Shown one piece after another: positions 55,166 to 64,000 of a stretch of DNA of 64,000 nucleotides (positions are counted from its first letter, which is position 1; each line of letters starts with the position of its first letter). A program made the position numbers and the translations under genes. Under the pieces are notes generated by a model. That model was not told the DNA's origin. It saw only the letters and a program-made list of their open reading frames with translations, and did no database searches. Origin of the DNA: Pteria penguin (Eukaryota > Mollusca > Bivalvia > Pterioida > Pteriidae). Location of the stretch: contig CM068587.1 of the NCBI GenBank assembly GCA_035048485.1, forward strand, positions 32,535,001-32,599,000, in the 5' to 3' direction.

Positions 55166-56680
55166 TGGAAGTTTAAAACAAGAGGCCCAAGTGGGCCTAT
55201 ATTGCTCACCTGCATACCTAGATGATCAGTCATGCATGAAGGAAGAATTCATTTATTTTTGCATTAATGTGACTAAGTCAACACAGATGTTGAAAATATG
55301 TCAAATTTTATTTCAGGCTAGAATAAAAAACAACACTTTTTTGCACTTCCACTCCGGTGATTTTGATATTAAGCATTTCCTTTGTCTCTGCAAGATGTCA
55401 TTCAGGGCAACAAGTTAGTCATTTTCTTTAGGTGGGGCCTTTTGTTGACTGATTTCAAGTCTGGGTCATGAACAACAATTGTTTCAAATATTGTCCCGAT
55501 CTAACTTAAAATTGCCTAATTTCATATGTTGAGTGTTGAGAAACATCTAAAAACTTATTTAGATGTGTAAAGAAATGAAAAAAAAATTTTTGACCACAGC
55601 TGGATTTGAACCGCTACTCTCCATATTTCAATTACCAAGTGGTATATGTACCATTGTGAGAACTGCTTTTTAGACATGGTGACATTATCTGTTAACCAGT
55701 TTGGATGAAATTTACCATATTGATAGAGGACCTTTAGTACTTCATGTATTCCATGTTTCATTAAAATCTTTCATGCGGTATAACAGCAGAAGTGAAAAAT
55801 GTGATTGAATTGTTCCTATACACCCTCATTTGGAAGTCTTAAAAAATTCATAGAAAATCCAAAAATTGAGATATTGACAAAATTCTTTCAAAGTAACAAT
55901 CCTTACCATAATTATGATCACAATAGTCCATAAGAAATCATCATTATCAATTAACTAGGAAATATGACACTTTTTTTCTGCATTGAATCACCAAGTCCAA
56001 AGAAATGTCGAAAAAAAATTCTAAAATTTGATTTTGGAAGGGAACCAAAATGACAATACGTCTTCACTCATCCCTCTAGATCATTTCTATGCATTCTGTT
56101 TGTCTCTGTATACAGCCCGTATGAAAAAGAATATTGTTAAAGGAGGGAACTCTTTTGTGACCTACTTTTGACTATGGTGGCACCACCTGTAAACAGGTCT
56201 GGACAAAAACAACAGAATTTGAAGAGGATCATAAGTGACTTATTTCTACCAAGATTTATTAAAATCCTTCAAACAGTTTTGTAGAAAAAGTTGAAAATGT
56301 GAAAAATGGCCTCCCCCACCCCCTTTTTTTTTTTGGAAGTCTTAAACGTAAAATTCCTAATTTCATATGTTGAGTGTTGAGAAACATCTAAAAACTTATT
56401 TAGATGTGTAAAGAAATGAAAAAAAAAATTTTTTGACCACAGCTGGATTTGAACCGCTACTCTCCATATTTCAATTACCAAGTGGTATATGTACCATTGT
56501 GAGACCTACTTTTTAGACATGGTGGCATTATCTGTTAACCAATTTGGATGAAATTTACCAAATTGATAGAGGACTTTTAGTACTTCATGTATTCCATGTT
56601 TCATTAAAATCTTTCATGTGGTTTTATAGAAAAAGTTGAAAATGTGAAAAATGGCCAACCCCCCCCCCCCCCTTTTTTTT
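55166..56680. repeat. Tandem duplication, copy 1 (1515 bp)
   Basis: Begins tggaagtttaaaacaagagg and includes cccaagtgggcctatattgc, ctcacctgcatacctagatg, then a segment repeated within the unit (aaacatctaaaaacttattt at about 55546 and 56382). It is almost identical to copy 2. Confidence 0.93.
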
Positions 56681-58193
56681 TGGAAGTTTAAAACAAGAGG
56701 CCCAAGTGGGCCTATATTGCTCACCTGCATACCTAGATGATCAGTCATGCATGAAGGAAGAATTCATTTATTTTTGCATTAATGTGACTAAGTCAACACA
56801 GATGTTGAAAATATGTCAAATTTTATTTCAGGCTAGAATAAAAAACAACACTTTTTTGCACTTCCACTCAGGTGATTTTGATATTAAGCATTTCCTTTGT
56901 CTCTGCAAGATGTCATTCAGGGCAACAAGTTAGTCATTTTCTTTAGGTGGGGCCTTTTGTTGACTGATTTCAAGTCTGGGTCATGAACAACAATTGTTTC
57001 AAATATTGTCCAGATCTAACTTAAAATTGCCTAATTTCATATGTTGAGTGTTGAGAAACATCTAAAAACTTATTTAGATGTGTAAAGAAATGAAAAAAAA
57101 ATTTTTGACCACAGCTGGATTTGAACCGCTACTCTCCATATTTCAATTACCAAGTGGTATATGTACCATTGTGAGAACTGCTTTTTAGACATGGTGACAT
57201 TATCTGTTAACCAGTTTGGATGAAATTTACCATATTGATAGAGGACCTTTAGTACTTCATGTATTCCATGTTTCATTAAAATCTTTCATGCGGTATAACA
57301 GCAGAAGTGAAAAATGTGATTGAATTGTTCCTATACACCCTCATTTGGAAGTCTTAAAAAATTCATAGAAAATCCAAAAATTGAGATATTGACAAAATTC
57401 TTTCAAAGTAACAATCCTTACCATAATTATGATCACAATAGTCCATAAGAAATCATCATTATCAATTAACTAGGAAATATGACACTTTTTTTCTGCATTG
57501 AATCACCAAGTCCAAAGAAATGTCGAAAAAAAATTCTAAAATTTGATTTTGGAAGGGAACCAAAATGACAATACGTCTTCACTCATCCCTCTAGATCATT
57601 TCTATGCATTCTGTTTGTCTCTGTATACAGCCCGTATGAAAAAGAATATTGTTAAAGGAGGGAACTCTTTTGTGACCTACTTTTGACTATGGTGGCACCA
57701 CCTGTAAACAGGTCTGGACAAAAACAACAGAATTTGAAGAGAATCATAAGTGACTTATTTCTACCAAGATTTATTAAAATCCTTCAAACAGTTTTGTAGA
57801 AAAAGTTGAAAATGTGAAAAATGGCCTCCCCCCCCTTTTTTTGGAAGTTTTAAACGTAAAATTCCTAATTTCATATGTTGAGTGTTGAGAAACATCTAAA
57901 AACTTATTTAGATGTGTAATGAAATGAAAAAAAAAATTTTTTGACCACAGCTGGATTTGAACCGCTACTCTCCATATTTCAATTACCAAGTGGTATATGT
58001 ACCATTGTGAGACCTACTTTTTAGACATGGTGGCATTATCTGTTAACCAATTTGGATGAAATTTACCAAATTGATAGAGGACTTTTAGTACTTCATGTAT
58101 TCCATGTTTCATTAAAATCTTTCATGTGGTTTTATAGAAAAAGTTGAAAATGTGAAAAATGGCCAACCCCCCCCCCCCCCCCTCCTTTTTTTC
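56681..58193. repeat. Tandem duplication, copy 2 (about 1513 bp)
   Basis: Offset +1515 from copy 1 with only a handful of base differences (for example cactcCggtg versus cactcAggtg, gtcccgat versus gtccagat) and length changes in the C and T runs. This indicates a very recent duplication or an assembly artefact. Confidence 0.93.
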
Positions 58194-58554
58194 TGGAAGT
58201 CTTAAAAAATTCATAAAAAATCCAAAAATTGAGATAACGACAAAATTCTTTCACAATAATATTCCTTACCACAATTGTGATCAAAATAGTCATTAAGAAA
58301 TCATCAATATCAATTAATTGAAAAACATGACACTTTTCTTTATTGAAATGACTAAGTCCAGAAACACGTCAAAAAAGCGTAAATTTCTATTTGACGGATC
58401 TTAACGCCGAACAAAATTTTTAATAACCCATCTTTATAGATTGTTGAAATGCAATTAGTTTCCCCATTTATGTACTGGTTCTGGAGAAGAAGATGTTTGA
58501 AGAGGGGTACCCTTTTGGGCACTTTTGGTCCCGCCCTGGATCCACCCCTGAGGG

Positions 58555-59393
58555 AATCTAGATCCCGAACACAAACTTGGTAGAGGACCTTGAGTACTTA
58601 CTTCCTATGAGGTTTGATGAAATTCTGTGCAGCCAATCTGGAGAAGAAGTTGAAAATGTTTCAACCAATCAGAGCCAATGGCGGCCATCTTGGATCACGG
58701 ACTGGCATAAAAAACACAAACTTGGTAGAGGACCTTGAGTACCAACTTCCTATGAAGTTTGGTGAAATTCTGTGCAGCTTTTCTGGAGGAGAAGTCGAAA
58801 ATGTGTCAACCAATCAGAGCCAATGGTGGCCATCTTGGATCACGGATAGGCATAAAAAACACAAACTTGGTAGAGGACCTTGAGTACTTACTTCCTATGA
58901 AGTTTGGTGAAATTCTGTGCAGCAGTTCTGGAGAAGAAATCGAAAATGTGTCAACCAATCGGAGCCAATGGAGGCCATCTTGGATTACGGATCGGCAAAA
59001 AAAACACAAACTTGGTAGAGGACCTTGAGTACTTACTTCCTATGAAGTTTGGTGAAATTCTGTGCTGCAGTTCTGGAGGAGAAGTCGAAAATGTGTCAAC
59101 CAATCAGAGCCAATGGCGGCCATCTTGGATCACGGATCGGCATAAAAAACACAAACTTTGTAGAGGACCTTGAGTACTTACTTCCTATGAAGTTTGGTGA
59201 AATTCTGTACAGCAGTTCTGGAGAAGTCGGAAATGTGTCAACCAATCAGAGCCAATGGCGGCCATCTTGGATCACGGATCAGCATAAAAAACACAAACTT
59301 TGTAGAGGACCTTGAGTACTTACTTCCTATGGAGTTTGGATGACGGACGCTGCACTATGACAATAGCTCACTTGAGCTACGCTCAGGTGAGCT
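58555..59393. repeat. Second 145-bp minisatellite array, opposite orientation, about 5-6 units
   Basis: Reverse-complement units of the 21.5-23.8 kb array (aatcagagccaatggcggcc, atcttggatcacggatcggc, ataaaaaacacaaacttggt), ending in acggacgctgcactatgaca and the terminal hairpin agctcacttgagctacgctc. Unit spacing is 145 bp except one shorter unit near 59228. It is inserted in the aaaaaatcataaaaaatcca repeat family. Confidence 0.92.
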
Positions 59394-59910
59394 AAAAAAA
59401 TCATAAAAAATCCAAAAATTGAGATACTAAAAAATTCTTTCACAGTGATAGTCCTTACTATATTTTTGATCAAAATAGTCCATAAGAAATCATTATTATC
59501 AATTAACTGAAAAACACGACACTTTTCTGAATTGAAATTACCAAGTCCAAAAAAATGTTGCAAAACGTCAGAAATTTGATTTCGAAACAGAACCAAAAAT
59601 AACAACACTTCTTCACACATCTCTCTAGATCATTCCTATGCATTCAGTTTGTCTCTGTATGCACCCGGTCTAAAGAAGTTTGTCAAAGGAGGATACTCTG
59701 TGACCTACTTTTGCCTGTGGTGGCTCCACCTATTGAGGGATTGTGATAAAAACAAAAACACTTGGGGGACCATGAGTACTTTATTCCTATCAAGTTTCAT
59801 AGAAATCTGTTCAGTTCTTAAGAAGAAGTCGAAAACGAGAACAGTTTATGACAGACGGAAGGCGTGCTATATGACTATAGCTCACTTGGGCCTTTTGCTC
59901 TGTTGAGCTA
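59394..59910. repeat. Remaining part of the host repeat, terminal hairpin end
   Basis: aaaaatcataaaaaatccaa and gtccttactatatttttgat continue the 1.5 kb-unit family; it finishes with atagctcacttgggcctttt and gctctgttgagct, a diverged version of the element end seen at 55178-55206. Confidence 0.6.
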
Positions 59911-60047
59911 AAAATGATATAACCCAGTCTCCAATTCCAGGGACACAAAAGGGGTGACTAAGAAAATACATATATATTGAAGTCTATAGAGACATAATGC
60001 GAGTTCCTCACCAGTGAATATGCTGTTGCTTCCAAAGTATACTTTCT

Positions 60048-60275
60048 CTATTTTGTCCAATATAAATGAGGTTCTTGTTCATGTGTACAGGACCTTGCAA
60101 TCATGTCTTGCAAGGATGGAATCTGTTTAAGAACTGTTTTGAAATCAGTGAAATATTTATCACTGACAGAAATATTTTTGATAAGTATCTGTTTTGAAAA
60201 CAGTGCTGGAACAAATTTCATCTTTGTGAGACATACTTGCAAGGTTTTGTACATATGGACAGGCTCCTCTGGAAA
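60048..60275 (-). CDS. Possible coding exon, unidentified
   Basis: From an AG at 60276-60277 the - strand stays open for 75 codons (FPEEPVHMYKTLQVCLTKMK ... EQEPHLYWTK) to TAG at 60050-60048. The residue mix is less repeat-like than other open frames in this AT-rich tract. No family is recognised and there is no independent support; it may be chance or a decayed transposon exon. Confidence 0.18.
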   Translation of the reverse strand, partial: FPEEPVHMYKTLQVCLTKMKFVPALFSKQILIKNISVSDKYFTDFKTVLKQIPSLQDMIARSCTHEQEPHLYWTK

Positions 60276-62836
60276 CTAGGGTTTCAAATTTTGGATCTTT
60301 TAGTGATAAATTATCACTGAAGTCCATAATATGTACATGTAAACTGCATGAAATGCATCATCAAGTGGTTTACATTGTTTGGCATATGATCAAATTCACA
60401 GAGGAAGAGTATTTTAATAACGATGCTGATATTAACAGCTAAAATCCTAATAAAGATACAGTAAAAACAATAAGTAAACAGTCTATTGAAACTCTTTATT
60501 TCCCTCAAATTACCATTTGATGCAGGGCTATAGTCTTTTGAATCCTCACAACAACAAGTAACAGAAAACATAATGGAATGAATGAATCGCACAGAAATAG
60601 AGAACTTCAGCAGCACATTACATGATGAATAAGAAGAGCACTTACATGATTTAGATTACACATTCAGCAACTAACAAAACAGACTGATACTGAAAAAAAG
60701 ACCAAAGTGACAAGTGATGGCACACAAGACTTTCATTGACATTTTTAGATTACTAGTGTTTATCTTTGGTTGTATGTGTTTACAAATGTGGTTTCTCAAC
60801 AATATTGGAAACATACACAAAAATCCTAACCGCGATGAAAACCACTTTACTTGTTCATTAAAAATGTCAAACAGGCTGTAATTTGTATCGAAACATTTGT
60901 TAATAACAGGCTTACATGCATCATGATCAGTTATTATTTTGTGTCATTTTACTTTGTTAAAATCTCGTCAAATGTTTATCGATTCTTTCAATTTCTGCCT
61001 AAAACAACAAACTTTCTTTCTGACAAATTTTTCACTTTGTGTATAAAAAAAGCTTCTTGATCTACTTTCCATTTTTGCTTTTAAAGCCAACACAATAATA
61101 CTTTTGCCTAAACAGTATGTCCTAAGTAGTGAGCACTATAATGAACACTGTTGAAACTTCACAATGTGATCTTTTCTACAGATGTAATCCAAAATAGAGG
61201 AAGATGTTTTAGATCTGGCTGATTTATGATTCAAGATTTGAAGAAAAAACAAAACAGTATGTGGTTTCTGTAAATCTTACTGGATTTCACTGAGCTACCA
61301 AATTTAACTGGAGCTTTACAAATTCAAAATGGTAACCTGTGGAAACAAGAAAAAGGTTGTTTATGCTTAAAGGTAATTCAATAACTAACTTGCAAAACAT
61401 CATAACAAATTGTGAAGTACATTAAAACGTGAAAAACAAGAACATCACAACTCTTAACTGTAAACTCTTCAAACATCATCAAATAATCTTTCAACAATGG
61501 TTTATTATAGACAACAAAACTCACCATTATACTTATTAAAAATCAGAAGTCATTCAAAGCTAGTAACACTAAAATTTCAACACTACAATTTTTTTTTGTA
61601 GAACAGTTTACACTATATGATGCTGCTGGAAAGTTTTGTATCTGTTACAAGGAGGTCTTAGTTTTTTATCAGTCAGTCTTATCACATGACATTTGATTAT
61701 GTGATCTATCATCAATGGTGTATAGGTTGGAAGGTGGTACCATATGAAGAGTACATAGAAAAATGGTGTACAATGAAAAAAAAAAAAAGAATGTGCACTA
61801 ACCTTTAACTGCATGAATGATACATGTAATCAATTGACCATGTCAATAATGAAATAAAAATACAAAAAAAAAAACATCAGCATATGAAGACAAGTTGATA
61901 CATTTTTAATTCTTAAAATGCAACATTTTTGTAAGGTCTTTAAACAATTTCAGCAACATGTTCGTTTTAGTTGTATCTACAAAAATGTCCTCTGTTAGTT
62001 TCATCTCTAACTATAGAAAAAAAGAATACATTCAGTAAAGTTTAAAATTGATAAAACCTTCCCATAATACATTGTGACAGCACAAGGTTAGTATGGCACT
62101 TCAACTTACAGGCACGTACAGAAAAACTTGACATTTCAAAGACCAGTTTATACAAAAGGACTAGACTTCACATATATATATATATATATATATATGGTTT
62201 TTCACTTTTTTTATTTTTTGGTTTTACTTGTCAATTTCATACCATTTAATTTGCTTTTCAAATTAACTTCTAATTCAAACTAAAACAACATGATATTATC
62301 ATATAATTTAAGTACAAAATATACATATATTGTAATGTATGTAACTGCAGGGTTGTATCCACAATGCTAGCCTCTGATCAACAGATTTCATAGCTTAATT
62401 ATACTCAAATATTTCATTAACAAAATACTCGTCAATTTGCATATTTCTTTCTTATTATACAAAATTCCTTTAACACACTAGAGAATTATTATCTTTGTAG
62501 ATGAATTTGAAACATTTCAGACACATGATTTCTAAGGACGTCTCACTTCATCATACCACACACATCTGCATAGTAATCTGAATAACAAAGAATCCAATAA
62601 AATCCGACAAAAAATTGTTCCATAGAAATGATCAAATCATGTAAGAACAAATCATTCCATGAAAACTCGCAAATCATAAATGGGATTTAATGTTTCAATT
62701 GCATATTTCAATTCAAAATCAGTAAATTTTGGTATAAACAACTTTGATTTTAATTCATTGACATAACAAGGTTTTGGTTTTTACACATCGCTAATTTCAT
62801 AGTTACTACAATACACTACACTTGTGTAGATTTTGA

Positions 62837-62973
62837 CTAGGAAGGATTGTCATTGACAACCATCTCTATCCTCTTTCCACCAATAGAAAACGTTTTTACA
62901 TCCTCTGTGGATATTCTCTGAACAAACGAGGATAAAGTTTTTTTATTTTCCTGATGTAATTTTCCATCACTGG
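62837..62973 (-). CDS. Candidate terminal coding exon of an unidentified gene
   Basis: On the - strand, an AG acceptor (GTATTATATAG) at 62974-62975 is followed by 137 nt reading SDGKLHQENKKTLSSFVQRI, then STEDVKTFSIGGKRIEMVV and NDNPS, ending in TAG at 62839-62837. The composition is protein-like and unlike the surrounding AT-rich sequence, with mixed codon use and an ordered alternation of charged and hydrophobic residues. I do not recognise the family. It is probably the last exon of a gene whose other exons lie beyond 64000. The - strand sequence below it, down to about 60300, would then be its 3' UTR or intergenic DNA. Confidence 0.4.
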
Positions 62974-64000
62974 CTATATAATACATAGACACACTGGACC
63001 GGCAGTGATAAATTCATATTGACTGTAATAAACAATGACATATGACAACATACTAAATATGTAAATGGTAGAAACACAGTATTTTGTGCAGGCAAAACTC
63101 AAAATTAGAATACAAGTACATACTAAGGCATTAGCTACAAGAGTATGAAAGCTTACACACAAAATGAGCCATATAAATGAAACATGCCATCTTATCTTCA
63201 TCAAACTCATACTTCTCTAGTCAACAGCCAAAATATTTGGATGTCAGACACCAAACATTATGAATACTAAAATCTTGTGAATTTTTCTACTTGAATTTTT
63301 TTTTAGAAAAATATAAACCATAAATCCTAACATTCAAGATTTCTTTACTTTCTACAGACAGTGAGGCAAAGAACAATTTCTTGTTTCTTGTATTTCATTC
63401 ATAATTTTTTTGGTTACTCTAGAAAAACACAAACTACAAATCATACTAGTCAAGATCTCTTCATTAACTTCATGCAGACCGGTCTTTACTATCAAACGTT
63501 TAAAGTTTAATGAAAACTACTTCTGACAAAATTTTATATGGGAACAAGATGTGTTTATAAAAAAACAGTAATGATTTTAAATATTCTTTTAACACTCTTA
63601 TTACAATAATGGTCAAGGTCACTGACCTTTTCGTTAATAAATACTGGCTATATATGTAATAGTAGAGAGCATGAATTTTGTCTCCTTCTCATATTCAAAA
63701 AGTATATACTGACTGACAAACCAGAACTATTTTCCGTATCTCTCAATTGAAATATTTAAGATCCGAGATATAATGCAGTAAAAATGATGAAACTGTCTCA
63801 CGAAATATCACTGTTAACATCTCACGAAATTTTACTGTTAACTTAAGTTAATACCGTGAGTATTTGTTTCCTTTACATTTTTAATTCCACCATATCTTCT
63901 CTATACCTTATAACTATCAGTCTATTTTTTTTATTTATTGGTCATATCACATCACACCCTGTGTAATTCGAGACATATTTATTAAACCAGCTTAATACTA
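62974..64000. other. AT-rich region, no feature recognised
   Basis: Likely intron upstream of the candidate exon at 62837-62973. Both strands were read; no exon with bordering splice sites and recognisable protein was found. Confidence 0.4.

Larger units (their letters stand above)
53505..62836. other. Repeat-dominated region downstream of MRPS12
   Basis: 53505-53740 is MRPS12 3' flank. From 53748 to 59910 nearly everything belongs to repeats listed separately. 59910-62836 is AT-rich with a TA microsatellite at 62170-62195 and no confident gene; part may be the 3' UTR of the - strand gene ending at 62837. Confidence 0.55.

Noticed and set aside
55191..55418. 75-codon open frame duplicated at 56706-56933 as a conserved gene
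   Set aside because: Its identity reflects the recent DNA duplication; it lies in a repeat end (aagaggcccaagtgggcct) without coding features.
62974..63210. 78-codon open frame on the - strand with hydrophobic segments
   Set aside because: It runs out of frame with the candidate exon next to it and looks like AT-rich intron read by chance.

Overview
This is a 64 kb piece of an AT-rich animal genome with split genes (GT-AG introns), many tRNA-headed SINEs, fold-back elements and mobile minisatellites. The repeat types and the gene set suggest a mollusc, most likely a bivalve. That is an inference from the sequence; no species can be named.

Three genes can be reconstructed exon by exon. (1) A thioester-containing protein of the alpha-2-macroglobulin/complement family (TEP/CD109-like) is on the + strand. 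Its 5' end lies off the left edge, and 32 exons between 1 and 32036 encode the last 1286 residues, with every exon phase matching. It has an intact GCGEQ thioester, but the position of the catalytic histidine appears to be occupied by leucine. (2) The mitochondrial 2-oxodicarboxylate carrier SLC25A21 is on the - strand: 8 coding exons, 47376 down to 33757, 308 residues, three PX[DE]XX[KR] signatures. (3) The mitochondrial ribosomal protein uS12m (MRPS12) is on the + strand: two coding exons, 51307-51382 and 53071-53504, 169 residues. A short unidentified coding end (62837-62973, - strand) is probably the last exon of a gene entering from the right edge.

Layout: 1-32036 TEP gene, with introns full of repeats (SINEs, Penelope-related reverse-transcriptase fragments, and a 2.3 kb array of about 15 units of 145 bp at 21512-23775). 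32037-33756 is the convergent 3' gap. 33757-47376 is SLC25A21, whose introns hold a 138-bp-unit minisatellite rich in nuclear-receptor DR1 motifs, several fold-back MITEs and two roughly 2 kb TIR elements. 47377-51290 is the divergent gap to MRPS12, filled by a SINE split by a 1246 bp TIR element, and by a LINE endonuclease relic. 51307-53504 is MRPS12, with a MITE inserted exactly at the splice donor of coding exon 1. 53505-59910 is nested repeats, including a very recent 1.5 kb tandem duplication and a second, inverted 145-bp array. 59910-64000 is mostly non-coding.

SLC25A21 and MRPS12 both serve the mitochondrion and are divergently transcribed; the TEP gene is a secreted innate-immunity factor unrelated to them. 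I found no CRISPR array, rRNA gene or genuine tRNA gene. The most notable observations are transposon effects on these genes: duplication of the MRPS12 splice donor, the moving 145-bp minisatellite, and the DR1-bearing array. I saw no evidence of a wholly new biochemical system.
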